From an uncultured Cyclobacteriaceae bacterium (GTDB lineage Bacteria; Bacteroidota; Bacteroidia; Cytophagales; Cyclobacteriaceae), in the NCBI GenBank assembly GCA_937958005.1, contig CALGOB010000046.1:1-52981 (forward strand): DNA of 52,981 nucleotides. The letters run 5' to 3'. Below, in pieces: positions 14,613 to 23,648 of this stretch. A program made the position numbers and the translations under genes. The notes under the pieces are model-generated. The model worked only from the letters and a program-made list of their open reading frames with translations, ran no database searches and was not told where the DNA came from. Positions within the stretch are counted from its first letter, which is position 1. Every line of letters begins with the position of its first letter.

Positions 14613-16691
14613 TCAATACCCCCCACTATATTTTCTGATAAACCACTCAGCGCTGATGAGAGCAACTATTAAGAGCAATACCCACCTCAATTCTATGATC
14701 TGAGAATAATCATCTTCTGAGGTAATTACCCCCTGTGCAGCTTTAGTCTGTAAGTTAGCGGCTAATTCAGGGATTTCTTGAGCAGTATAAAACTGACCAC
14801 CAGATTTATCAGATAACCTTTTGAGTAGGTTGAAATCAGCGGTTAGATTAACAGATTCTATTTGTAATTTAACCACGCTAAACCCACCAGTGGCTTGTAG
14901 CTTTTTACCATTTAAATCAGTAGTCGCAACATACCGATAAGCGCCAGGATCAAGGCCGCCAATTTTATAACCAGCATTAGCTTTTGAGGTAATGTAAGCA
15001 TATTGATTACTTTCACCTAATTCGTTAGTGAGTTTTAAGGTAACGGGAATATCGAATATCTTTTCGTAGATATTATTATAAGTTTCAGTATAAAAAATAA
15101 CATTTTCAGAGTCATTATATTCTTCTTGAGAAGTCACTACTCTAAATTTCCTTTTATCTTCCTTGGTACTTAAAAATTGGATAAGCTTCGCGAAAATATT
15201 ATTGAAAGTGACTGTTTCGTCCAGTCGAGAAGCTTCCATGATTTTCCATGACCAAAATCCCGTGCCTAGCATCACTGCTTCTTTGATATCTGTCCTGTTA
15301 TTTACTAAGAGCAAAGGCCGATCACTTTCAATACTTCCTATCCGTTGTTTGAGGATTATTTCAGCGGGGGATTTTAGTCTGTATTCACCATAAGGGACAT
15401 TGATCGGAGGTAATTCCAATAAAGTGTTGGTGCTAATATCTTCTAGGGTAAACTTTCCGAAAGAATTGTTGAGTACAGCACCCACCTTGTCAAACTGCCC
15501 CCTAGTTTGTGTCACTTCTAAAGTACTGTTGGTCTCATTAAATTTTTGGAGGTCAGTCCGTTTTCCGAGAATGTGCCAAATAGGAATTTCTTTTTTTCTT
15601 AATTCAGTGATTTTTCTATCCATTACACTATTCCCCGCAAAGGGCTGATGAGCAATGACTAAACTGTAATCTTCATCATCATAAGCATTGACCCCTGGAA
15701 TAAAGGTAAATACTTCATAATTCTTATTAGTTTCCAGTACTTGTTTGATTGCCTTGATGTCTGGGTGTGGAGAGCTGGCCAAAATGAGGATTTTATCTTT
15801 GTTGCTAATGACATCTACATATACATCTTTCAGGTTATTTACCGTAGATTGCTCTCCGTCAATTGCCCCTATGGTAATTGCATAACGTTGTAGACCTTCC
15901 TTGTCTGCCGCAGTGATAAACCTGACCGTTTGAAAGCTTGTATTTTGATCAAAAGAAATATTTTGAGAGTCAATTACTTTTCCGTTTTTCCTGAGGGAAA
16001 CTCTAGCGGTTTCGCCGCTAAAACCATTCTGCAAAATTTCTGCTTCCAGTGGAAACTGATTATCTAAATAAGCAATTTTATTATACCTTATATTTTTAAG
16101 GATTAAATCCTTTTTAGGAATGGTATCCCCTAAACCCACCGTGTAGATAGGCATTGGGAAATTTTGATAATCAGGGGAAAGCCCCAAGTTGTAGATCCCA
16201 TCACTCATTAATACAGATAGCGCTATTTCCCTGCCATCATATTGATCCTTAAGATCCGTTAAGTATTTGGTTAAATTTGAAGATTCAAAATTGTGTTTTA
16301 CACTGTCTAGGTTGTCAACTTCTTTATCCAGTGACCTTACTTTTACCTCAAATCCCTGATTGACCAGCTGTGTTTTGACCTTTTTTATTTCTTCAAAAGC
16401 ATCATCTATAGCAGATTGGTCAATAGAGGCCGGTATAGAAGAGGAATTATCCAATAACAAAACTGCCAGTGGTTTGATAGTGGTATTTTTTGTGCTTCTT
16501 AATAAAGGGTTAATAAGCAGAAAAGCAATAGTGGAAATGGCCAATGCCCTCAATACAAAGAGGATCTTTTTTACTGAAGCACTCCAAGGGCCGTTTTTAG
16601 AATATAAAAGCAGGGCATAACCTATGCCTACTAAAATTGCAATTGCAATCCACCAAGGTGAATTTGTGAAAATCAGTTCTGTTGAATTCAT
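14613..16691 (-). CDS. Membrane protein with vWA-like domain
   Basis: This is 692 residues. Two membrane segments lie at about residues 12-30 and 43-62. A vWA-like region follows with LAVLLLDNSSSIPASI, a DxSxS-type metal-site motif, and SVLMSDGIYNLG. Further beta-rich domains fill the middle (DSQNISFDQNTSF, LILASSPHPDIKAIKQVL), and one membrane helix ends the protein (LRWVLLLIVALISAEWF). This layout matches the large membrane-anchored proteins found near BatA-type genes in Bacteroidota, which have a periplasmic vWA and a C-terminal anchor. Function is unknown. It is downstream of fabG on the same strand but separated by a terminator. Confidence 0.75.
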   Translation of the reverse strand: MNSTELIFTNSPWWIAIAILVGIGYALLLYSKNGPWSASVKKILFVLRALAISTIAFLLINPLLRSTKNTTIKPLAVLLLDNSSSIPASIDQSAIDDAFEEIKKVKTQLVNQGFEVKVRSLDKEVDNLDSVKHNFESSNLTKYLTDLKDQYDGREIALSVLMSDGIYNLGLSPDYQNFPMPIYTVGLGDTIPKKDLILKNIRYNKIAYLDNQFPLEAEILQNGFSGETARVSLRKNGKVIDSQNISFDQNTSFQTVRFITAADKEGLQRYAITIGAIDGEQSTVNNLKDVYVDVISNKDKILILASSPHPDIKAIKQVLETNKNYEVFTFIPGVNAYDDEDYSLVIAHQPFAGNSVMDRKITELRKKEIPIWHILGKRTDLQKFNETNSTLEVTQTRGQFDKVGAVLNNSFGKFTLEDISTNTLLELPPINVPYGEYRLKSPAEIILKQRIGSIESDRPLLLVNNRTDIKEAVMLGTGFWSWKIMEASRLDETVTFNNIFAKLIQFLSTKEDKRKFRVVTSQEEYNDSENVIFYTETYNNIYEKIFDIPVTLKLTNELGESNQYAYITSKANAGYKIGGLDPGAYRYVATTDLNGKKLQATGGFSVVKLQIESVNLTADFNLLKRLSDKSGGQFYTAQEIPELAANLQTKAAQGVITSEDDYSQIIELRWVLLLIVALISAEWFIRKYSGGY

Positions 16692-16698
16692 ACAGTAA

Positions 16699-16728
16699 TA
16701 AAAATGCCGTTAAGTTCATAACGGCATT
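16699..16728 (-). terminator. Terminator of fabG
   Basis: AATGCCGTTA (16703-16712) and TAACGGCATT (16719-16728) form a perfect 10-bp stem with a 6-nt loop. Read on the minus strand the hairpin ends in GGCATTTTTATTA, so the T-run is on the minus strand. It lies between fabG and the vWA-like gene and should end the fabG transcript. Confidence 0.8.
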
Positions 16729-16842
16729 CAAGTATAATTAAGTTTTGCTTTCTCGTAAAAGAATTAGCATTATTCTTTTCATATATTTCTATAACTGGTC
16801 ATAGATCAGGCAAAAAAACCTTGTTAACCAATCAATTAGCTA

Positions 16843-17589
16843 CTAGGTGAGCATACCGCCATCTACTTGCAATACTTGGCCAGTAATATAAGAAGACCTA
16901 TCAGAGCCTAAAAATACACAGCATTCTGCAACATCTTCCGGTTGTCCCCCTCTTCTCAAAGGAATAGCGTCTCTCCAAGACTGTACAGTCTTAGGGTCTA
17001 AAACATCTGTCATTTCAGTTTCTATAAAACCAGGAGCTACCGCATTGCACCTAATATTCCTAGAACCCAATTCCAAAGCAACAGACTTAGAAAAACCTAT
17101 AATACCAGCTTTAGAAGCTGCATAATTCGCTTGGCCAGCGTTTCCTTTTACACCAACTACAGAAGTCATATTGATGATAGAACCACTTTTTTGCTTCATA
17201 AAAGTCCTGGTAGCAGCTTTTACCGTATTGAAGCAAGATTTTAAGTTGATATTAATTACCTGATCCCACATTTCTTCATTCATCCTCATTAAGAGGTTGT
17301 CTTTGGTGATTCCTGCATTATTGATCAAAACATCCAATCTACCAAAATCAGTAACTACAGCAGCTATTAATTCTTCAGCAGCAGCAAAATCAGAGGCGTC
17401 CGATCGATAACCTTTTGCTTTAATTCCTAAATCAGTCAATTCTTTTTCCAGTGCCTGACCTTTCTCAACACTAGAAAGATATGTGAAAGCGATATTTGCG
17501 CCTTCCGCAGCATACTTTTGGGCAATTGCTTTCCCTATTCCCTTTGAGGCACCAGTAATCAGTGCAGTTTTTCCTTCTAATAACTTCAT
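16843..17589 (-). CDS. fabG: 3-oxoacyl-[acyl-carrier-protein] reductase FabG
   Basis: This 248-residue short-chain dehydrogenase has the NADPH motif TGASKGIGKAIA at residues 13-24, NNAG near 88, the catalytic Ser in NMTSVVG, and the Tyr/Lys pair in ANYAASKAG. The PGFIETEM and DGGMLT ends match FabG closely. It reduces 3-oxoacyl-ACP in fatty acid elongation. It is transcribed alone, with a terminator 115 bp downstream. The 5' side opens into a long gene-poor stretch (17590-18215). Confidence 0.93.
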   Translation of the reverse strand: MKLLEGKTALITGASKGIGKAIAQKYAAEGANIAFTYLSSVEKGQALEKELTDLGIKAKGYRSDASDFAAAEELIAAVVTDFGRLDVLINNAGITKDNLLMRMNEEMWDQVININLKSCFNTVKAATRTFMKQKSGSIINMTSVVGVKGNAGQANYAASKAGIIGFSKSVALELGSRNIRCNAVAPGFIETEMTDVLDPKTVQSWRDAIPLRRGGQPEDVAECCVFLGSDRSSYITGQVLQVDGGMLT

Positions 17590-18215
17590 AAGTGAGTCTT
17601 ATAAAAAATTTCAACGAAGTTAAGTAACAATCTGGTTTTTACCTGAATATTTGAATCTATAATTCTATTTGGCAGTGTTTGGGAATGGTTTCTAATACTT
17701 ATATTGATCAGATTTTCACAAATTAGGGCAGGCCTAAAGGCCGGGCTTTCATTACTCGCCACCCTCCCCAAAAGGCCATTTCGGGCTCAAACAAACCACT
17801 CAATCCCTCCTGCAATAGACGGAACATTTTATCCTAATATGAGCAAATTTTAGTACAGTGATATTTACCTACCCTTTTCTGCATTCATAGCCTCTGCATT
17901 TCAGGTAAGATTTTGTCATTAATAATGCGAAATACATATTTAGTAATTACTAGCATCCGAGAAAAAAGATATTCATTTTTATGCGTTTAGGTGGGTTGGC
18001 ACAGTAAGCCGTCGCGGTGAGAATTTAGCGTGGTGCGCGAGTAATGCACTTAACTTAAGTAAAAAACGATGTTAAATTAGATTGTATATGATGTGGGTTT
18101 TGATTAACTTAAAGGAGTAAAAAAACAATATTTTTTATAAAAAAAGGGCGAAAACCCAACAGGGTAAAACCTTCAGTATCACCTATAAAAAATCTTTGAT
18201 TTTTTATATTCCCCC

Positions 18216-18599
18216 ACTATTGCACAGCAGTTTGCTTACAGTAAAAATTCTTCTACCAGAAACCGTTCCCTTCCTTTTCCTAATGTAGTTATAGGAACCC
18301 TTCATTTGTTCAAAGAACCGGTTGAATTCAACTTGCCCTCAGGTAGGTTTGGTGAGCTTTTGCCCTGCCCGGTAACAGGAGCTGCTTTCCCCAAGGCTAG
18401 AAAAAAGGTCAAAGCAAGCCTGTTTAAAGAACTTTGCCAAATGAGTGTTGATTTTTACCTTAAGGCGGCTGGTAAAAAACGCTGGAAATCACTATTGGTT
18501 GGATCTACCTGTACACTTCCCCGTTCGAAGGATATCAAGTGCTTCTTCGGTGTCGACCCGATTAACAAATTTGGTCTTGAACATTACTGGACTGTCTAG
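18216..18599 (+). pseudogene. Decayed IS4-like transposase, N-terminal part
   Basis: The frame reads NRSLPFPNVVIGTLHLFKEP, then KVKASLFKELCQMSVDFYLK, then GKKRWKSLLVGSTCTLP and DIKCFFGV. The order (RNRxLPF at the start, later W..., then DGST-like GSTCTLP) fits the N-terminal half of IS4-family transposases. The catalytic Asp that should precede GST is missing (LLVGST), no good start codon exists, and the frame breaks after INKFG. It is a dead fragment. The flanks 17590-18215 and 18600-19012 carry no gene I can support and may hold further remains of this IS. Confidence 0.6.
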
Positions 18600-19012
18600 T
18601 AGCATGATTATGATTACTTTTTTACTCAAGTTTATCAACAAATAATTACCTTGATAGACTCAGAAAAGTAGAATTTAGAAGGAGTTTGGTCTATACAAAA
18701 CCAACCGTGATAATGTCTAATGAACTGAATCATAAATTTCACTTAAGTAAGATTTGTTATAGACCGCTTTGTAGCTACTTCATGTATTTTGGAAGCAAGT
18801 AATGTGAACGGGCAATCAGCATCGCTCAATTATTAACAAAAAAAAGAAACCCTGATGCTTACCACAGTGTACTCACCGATCAATATTCCTCACATTTAAA
18901 TATTTCTACTACCTATTGTATAACTGTTTTGACAATTCTATGCTGATTAAACGGTTAATAAATGACTTGTTACTTATCTTGCAGCAGAATTAAATAAACC
19001 AAGGAAATAGAT

Positions 19013-20407
19013 ATGGCAACAAAATATGATCTTATTGTAATTGGAAGTGGCCCTGGAGGTTACCCAGCTGCGATTAGGGCATCTCAATTGGGATTGAAAG
19101 TAGGGGTTGTAGAAAGAGATGAATTAGGTGGAATTTGTTTGAACTGGGGATGTATCCCTACAAAAGCCTTGTTAAAAAGTGCACAAGTCTTTGAATATAT
19201 TAATCATGCACAAGATTACGGAATAGAGGTAAAGGATGCTTCTGCCGATTTCTCTGGAATGGTGAAGAGGAGTAGGGGAGTTGCTGATGGTATGAGTAAA
19301 GGGATTCAATTCTTGTTCAAGAAAAACAAGATTGATCACATTGCTGGATTTGGTAAGTTAAAAGGAAATAAAACGGTAGAAGTTACTGGTGCAGATGGTA
19401 AAAAGACTGACTACACTGCTGATAGCATAATTTTAGCTACAGGTGGTAGGGCTAGGGAATTACCTACCATGAAAATAGATGATAAAAAGATTATAGGCTA
19501 TCGCAAAGCAATGGTGATGGATAAAAAACCGGCTAAAATGGTGATAGTTGGTTCTGGAGCCATTGGTGTTGAATTTGCTTATTTTTATAATGCGATAGGT
19601 ACAGAAGTGACAATTGTGGAGTACTTGCCCAATATAGTTCCCGTAGAAGATGAAGATGTAAGTAAGCAATTGGCTAGGACATTTAAAAAGAACGGGATTA
19701 AAATTATGACCAATGCTGAAGTAACCCATGTGGATACTAAAGGGAAAGGTTGTAAAGTGACCGTAAAAGGGAAAAAAGGAGAAGAAGTTTTAGACTGTGA
19801 CGTTGTTCTTTCCGCGGTCGGAGTTGCTACCAATATTGAAAATATTGGCCTAGAGCAAGTTGGTGTTAAGACTGATAGGGGCAGAGTGATTGTGGATGAT
19901 TTTTATAAAACTAATGTAGACGGAGTTTTTGCAATAGGTGATATTGTAAAAGGCCCTGCACTTGCACACGTGGCTACGGCTGAAGCAATTATTTGTGTTG
20001 AGAAAATTGCAGGACACAATCCTGAGCCTTTGGATTATAATAACATCCCTGGCTGTACTTACTGTTCTCCTGAAATTGCATCTGTTGGTTATACAGAAAA
20101 AGCAGCTATAGAAGCAGGTTATGAAGTAAAGGTTGGGAAGTTCCCTTTCTCTGCTTCAGGTAAAGCGAGTGCAGCAGGAGCTAAAGATGGTTTTGTAAAG
20201 GTAATTTATGATGCCAAATATGGTGAATGGTTAGGCTGTCACATGATAGGAGCTAACGTTACCGAAATGATTGCTGAGGCAGTTACTGCAAGAAAATTAG
20301 AAACTACTGGACATGAAGTTTTAAAAGCAGTTCACCCACATCCTACCATGTCAGAAGCGGTAATGGAAGCTACTGCTGCTGCTTATGATGAGGTGATTCA
20401 CTTATAG
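19013..20407 (+). CDS. lpdA: Dihydrolipoyl dehydrogenase
   Basis: This 464-residue flavoprotein has the FAD-binding GSGPGGYPAA at 11-20, the redox-active CLNWGC with Cys 42 and 47, the NAD-binding VGSGAIGVEFA in the middle, and the C-terminal HPHPTMSEA with the catalytic His-Glu pair from the other subunit. It reoxidises dihydrolipoamide in the 2-oxoacid dehydrogenase and glycine cleavage complexes. No E1 or E2 gene is adjacent, so it is a stand-alone copy that may serve several complexes. The start follows AAATAGAT with no strong ribosome site, as usual in Bacteroidota. Confidence 0.95.
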   Translation: MATKYDLIVIGSGPGGYPAAIRASQLGLKVGVVERDELGGICLNWGCIPTKALLKSAQVFEYINHAQDYGIEVKDASADFSGMVKRSRGVADGMSKGIQFLFKKNKIDHIAGFGKLKGNKTVEVTGADGKKTDYTADSIILATGGRARELPTMKIDDKKIIGYRKAMVMDKKPAKMVIVGSGAIGVEFAYFYNAIGTEVTIVEYLPNIVPVEDEDVSKQLARTFKKNGIKIMTNAEVTHVDTKGKGCKVTVKGKKGEEVLDCDVVLSAVGVATNIENIGLEQVGVKTDRGRVIVDDFYKTNVDGVFAIGDIVKGPALAHVATAEAIICVEKIAGHNPEPLDYNNIPGCTYCSPEIASVGYTEKAAIEAGYEVKVGKFPFSASGKASAAGAKDGFVKVIYDAKYGEWLGCHMIGANVTEMIAEAVTARKLETTGHEVLKAVHPHPTMSEAVMEATAAAYDEVIHL

Positions 20408-20435
20408 ACTTTTAAGTAGATCAAAGTAAAAAAAA

Positions 20436-20507
20436 GAACCAACCTCACGCCCTTCTGCGAGCGCCGTAGCTTTCTCAGCAGAGACACTGAGTCGGGGTTG
20501 GTTCATT
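20436..20507 (+). repeat. R2 fragment after lpdA, long-tip hairpin
   Basis: GAACCAACC (20436-20444) and GGTTGGTTC (20496-20504) enclose the long-tip module (CCCTTCTGCGAGCGCCGTAG ... GCAGAGACACTGAGTCGGGG). Only the R2 right end is present and it has become a closed stem-loop. It lies 28 bp after the lpdA stop and could end that transcript, although the T-run is poor. Confidence 0.65.
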
Positions 20508-20694
20508 ATTTGCCATGCTTTAAAAATACTCACTATAGCGATGCTATACTTGTGTTTTTTGTCCTTGCATGGAGTCGTTTTGTCCAAATCAAATGTACTA
20601 AAATATCTTATACGCTCCTTCAAACATAAATTGGTATAATTCCCTAATCGGACACCTCCAATTGTAAATTTATTATTGCATGACTATGCTTTTG

Positions 20695-20788
20695 AATCCC
20701 TAAGGGATATTAATTCCCCGACTCTTGAGTCGATCATTAAATTATTGCCCATAGATACCCCGTACCCTTGGGTCGGGGTTGGTTCATT
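20695..20788 (+). repeat. R2 hairpin-chain repeat, copy e1 (94 bp)
   Basis: AATCCCTAAGGGAT ... CCCCGTACCC-TT-GGGTCGGGGTTGGTTCATT (given in pieces) has the short-tip form of hairpins 2 and 3. It is near-identical to copies b and d. It lies 27 bp before a second, long-tip copy. Confidence 0.88.
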
Positions 20789-20815
20789 CTGTAAAACTTA
20801 TTTTACGACGAGACA

Positions 20816-20946
20816 CGACTCTTCCGTGAGCGCTAAATTTGCTGAGAAGCCGAGTTGATCATTAAATTATTGTCCATAGATACCCCGCACTCTTCTGCGA
20901 GCGTAGTAGCTTTTCAGCAGGGGTACTGTGTCTAGGTTGGTTCATT
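20816..20946 (+). repeat. R2 copy e2 (long-tip form, left end missing)
   Basis: It starts at CGACTCTTCCGTGAGCGCTA and contains GATCATTAAATTATTGTCC and a long-tip hairpin 3 (CACTCTTCTGCGAGCG ... GGTACTGTGTC), ending GGTTGGTTCATT. The last bases TTCATT overlap the stop codon of the minus-strand gene at 20942. The usual AATCCCTAAGGGAT left hairpin is absent. Confidence 0.8.
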
Positions 20947-21592
20947 GCTTGGAATGCGGGAAGAGAACTTGAAAAACTTTATCAAAAAAGGATGTTTTAG
21001 ATTCCTCTATATCATCGTGTAAAGCTAATTCTTTTTGTTTTCGGTTACTTTCTCTGATAATTTCCCTCTTTTTGTTAATTTCTTTGTTTCTATCACTGTA
21101 ATCTTTTAATAGAGCTTGTTGCTCTGCTAAGATTTTTTCTTGAGAATCTAAAAAATCTTCAGCTACCATGGTGACCGGTTGTTCTTTCAACTCAATCCAT
21201 TTCATGGCACTTTTTACATTCTTGAAATTTTTGAACGCTAGATTAGGATAAATCAGGGACAAAGTTTTATATATGGTATTTCCATAGATTTGTCCAATCA
21301 TTGAATTAGATTGTACTACAGCCACCCTTTTCATTTTAGGGACAATTGGCTTAATGTGGTTTTTGAAATACTCATTTTTAACCCAAATTCTACATTGAGC
21401 ATCCAGTTTTCCTACTTGCCTTCTGTCCATTAAGATGCTGTCGATCCGACCTTGTCTGGCAAGTTCAGCACCAGCTAAAAGCATTTCTTTATAATCTTCA
21501 AAAGTTACATCTCCTTTAAAGAGCCCTACTGCAATCTTTTTATTGAAATCTACTGCCATAGCTGTGGTCGGTAATTTCAAAATTGTCTTCAT
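20942..21592 (-). CDS. STAS/SpoIIAA-like protein with coiled-coil tail
   Basis: This encodes 216 residues. The first ~130 alternate strands and helices (AVDFNKKIAVGLFKGDVTFEDY, SILMDRRQVGKLD, RVAVVQSNSMIGQIYG) in a way that resembles SpoIIAA-like/STAS domains of Bacteroidota; this is a weak likeness. Residues ~150-200 form a charged coiled coil (QEKILAEQQALLKDYSDRNK). No membrane segment is present. Its TGA stop (revcomp of 20942-20944) lies inside the R2 end TTCATT, so R2 insertion set the present C-terminus (FPHSKQ); a longer ancestral tail may be lost. Confidence 0.65.
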   Translation of the reverse strand: MKTILKLPTTAMAVDFNKKIAVGLFKGDVTFEDYKEMLLAGAELARQGRIDSILMDRRQVGKLDAQCRIWVKNEYFKNHIKPIVPKMKRVAVVQSNSMIGQIYGNTIYKTLSLIYPNLAFKNFKNVKSAMKWIELKEQPVTMVAEDFLDSQEKILAEQQALLKDYSDRNKEINKKREIIRESNRKQKELALHDDIEESKTSFFDKVFQVLFPHSKQ

Positions 21593-21659
21593 TATCTACA
21601 TAATTAATTCACATTCATAAATATAGTGTAAATTGGTGTTTAAAACATTGCATTTGATG

Positions 21660-21786
21660 AAAAATAAATGAGTGTATTACTTGCCATAATGGAGGCCCTG
21701 CTTGCGTTGCAAATAAGAATTTAAACAACGGTCTAACAACTACCTACCTATGATTTTCTCCTAAAAGTCCAATACATATACGAGTT
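21660..21786 (-). repeat. R1 relic, decayed reversed copy
   Basis: CCATAATGGAGGCCCTGCTT, GCGTTGCAAATAAGAATTTA and TATGATTTTCTCCTAAAAGT follow the reversed R1 order of copy 4 with many substitutions, ending ATACGAGTTAA in place of ATTCGGGTTAA. It is the oldest recognisable R1 here. The rest of the 514-bp gap 21593-22106 shows no gene. Confidence 0.6.
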
Positions 21787-22166
21787 AATCTGCATTATTC
21801 ATGACAAACCATGACCTTGCGTAATAAGTAATTGGTTTTACTTAGTTTTATGATGAAATACTTAAGAATCGACATAGTCCAAATGTGAGGAATGTCAATT
21901 TTACTCTACTGAATAGATTACGTTGATAGTTAACCATTTAGCTTTTCTAATAATTATTTCACTGGTCGAGTACCCCGAGTTATTCAGGTAAAGGGGATTA
22001 TACATTTGGTTTTGTAATTAATTGATCTCATTGAGGTTATCTATTGGTCTTTTAATATTAGACTTTTTAAACATCTAGCACCTTAATGATAACCTTTGTC
22101 GAATAGATGAGTTCAAGTAAGTATAGAAACTTGCATTATTCAATTTTTATTGGCATTTTGAAAGTT

Positions 22167-23648
22167 ATGATCAAATTGAGTTTAATTAAACATATTGTAG
22201 GATGGTGTTTATTGCTCGGCTCGTTTATCGGTTGTCAAGAGGTTGAAAAAAAACCTAGCATGCACGTAGAGCCTATCTTAGAACAACAGGTATCCGTTGA
22301 TTTTCAGGAAATTATCAAAAGAGGTTATTTTACAGCAATAGTTGATAATAGTTCTACAGGGATGTTCTTGTATAAAGGCCAGCCCATGGGTTTTGAGTAT
22401 GAGTTGCTAGAGCGATTTGCGAAAGCCCATGGATTACAACTAAAGGTAGATGCTACACCAAGTGTGAAAGAAGGTTTTCAAAAGCTGGAAGAAGGTAGGG
22501 GGGATATCTTGGCTTATAACTTGACTATTACTAAGGAAAGAACAAAGCGAATTTCTTTTACGGATTATCATAAACTGGTCAAATTGGTGCTGATCCAAAG
22601 GAAACCAGATAACTGGAGAAAGCTCAAATTACACGAAATTAACAGTAAATTGATCAAAGATCCTGTTTCTTTGATTGATAAAAAAGTATCAGTAAGGAAT
22701 AGTACAACCTATGTAGATAGGCTTCATAACTTATCAGAAGAGATAGGGGCAGATATTGAAATAGTAGAAGAAGATCCTTCTTTTGATACTGAAGATTTGA
22801 TTGAGATGGTGTCAAAAGGCGAAATTGATTATACAATTGCAGAGGAGGATATCGCAAGAGTTAATTCATTCTATTATCCTAATCTGGATGTAAACACAGC
22901 AGTAAGTTTTTCTCAACGAATAGCTTGGGGTGTCAGGAAAAATTCTCCAGTGTTGTTAGATACCTTAAATAATTGGTTAAGAGAGATGAAAAAGAATGTT
23001 GATTATCATGTGATTCATAATAAATACTTTAAAAATAGAAGAGAAAGTGTTCTTAGGGCAAAGAGTGATTATTCTTCTATTAAAGGCGGTAAGCTATCTC
23101 CATACGATGATTTGATTAAAAAGGCGGCAGAAGATATTGGTTGGGATTGGCGTTTATTGGCCGCACAAATTTTTAAAGAGTCAAAGTTTGATAAAAACGC
23201 AGTTTCTTGGGCTGGCGCCACAGGACTAATGCAATTATTACCAAGTACTGGGGAACAATATGGCTACTCTGACCTAACCAATCCGCAAACGAGTATTAAG
23301 GCAGGGATTAAGCATATTGAGTGGATTAGTTCTTTGTGGGAAAATAAAATAGATGACTCTGAAGAAAGAAAGAAGTTTATTTTAGCATCTTATAACATTG
23401 GGCAAGGGCACATTCAAGATGCCTATCGTTTAGCATTGAAGTACCATGATGATGCACAGAAATGGGAAGTTGTTTCTAAATATTTATTGAAGAAATCAAA
23501 ACCAAAGTTTTACAATGACCCAGTTGTGAAATATGGTTATTGTAAAGGAATAGAACCTGTGGACTATGTGAAGGTAATCTATGATCTATATGAGAAGTAT
23601 CATGTTATTTCGAATGATTCTTTGGAAAATGGTCAGCGACCAGCTTAG
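22167..23648 (+). CDS. mltF: MltF-like lytic transglycosylase lipoprotein
   Basis: From ATG 22167 this is 493 residues with a lipoprotein signal (CLLLGSFIGC, Cys ~23). An ABC-type solute-binding domain spans about residues 45-290 (MGFEYELLERFAKAHGLQL, GRGDILAYNLTITKERTKRI). An SLT lytic transglycosylase domain follows with catalytic Glu in FKESKFDKNAVS and the GATGLMQLLPST and ASYNIGQGHI motifs. MltF cleaves peptidoglycan glycan chains at the outer membrane, and the binding domain regulates it by sensing muropeptides. ATG 22107 would give an overlong n-region, so the internal start is preferred. The 3' end overlaps the desaturase gene by 44 bp convergently. Confidence 0.88.
   Translation: MIKLSLIKHIVGWCLLLGSFIGCQEVEKKPSMHVEPILEQQVSVDFQEIIKRGYFTAIVDNSSTGMFLYKGQPMGFEYELLERFAKAHGLQLKVDATPSVKEGFQKLEEGRGDILAYNLTITKERTKRISFTDYHKLVKLVLIQRKPDNWRKLKLHEINSKLIKDPVSLIDKKVSVRNSTTYVDRLHNLSEEIGADIEIVEEDPSFDTEDLIEMVSKGEIDYTIAEEDIARVNSFYYPNLDVNTAVSFSQRIAWGVRKNSPVLLDTLNNWLREMKKNVDYHVIHNKYFKNRRESVLRAKSDYSSIKGGKLSPYDDLIKKAAEDIGWDWRLLAAQIFKESKFDKNAVSWAGATGLMQLLPSTGEQYGYSDLTNPQTSIKAGIKHIEWISSLWENKIDDSEERKKFILASYNIGQGHIQDAYRLALKYHDDAQKWEVVSKYLLKKSKPKFYNDPVVKYGYCKGIEPVDYVKVIYDLYEKYHVISNDSLENGQRPA

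Noticed and set aside
18445-18645. Second frame over the transposase relic
   Set aside because: It overlaps the better-supported frame 18216-18599 and has no recognisable sequence.
20436-20507. R2 elements as plain intrinsic terminators
   Set aside because: Some lie after genes, but most lack a T-run, occur in both orientations, and one interrupts a coding frame.
20676-20858. 60-codon frame across R2 copies e1 and e2
   Set aside because: It consists almost only of repeat sequence.
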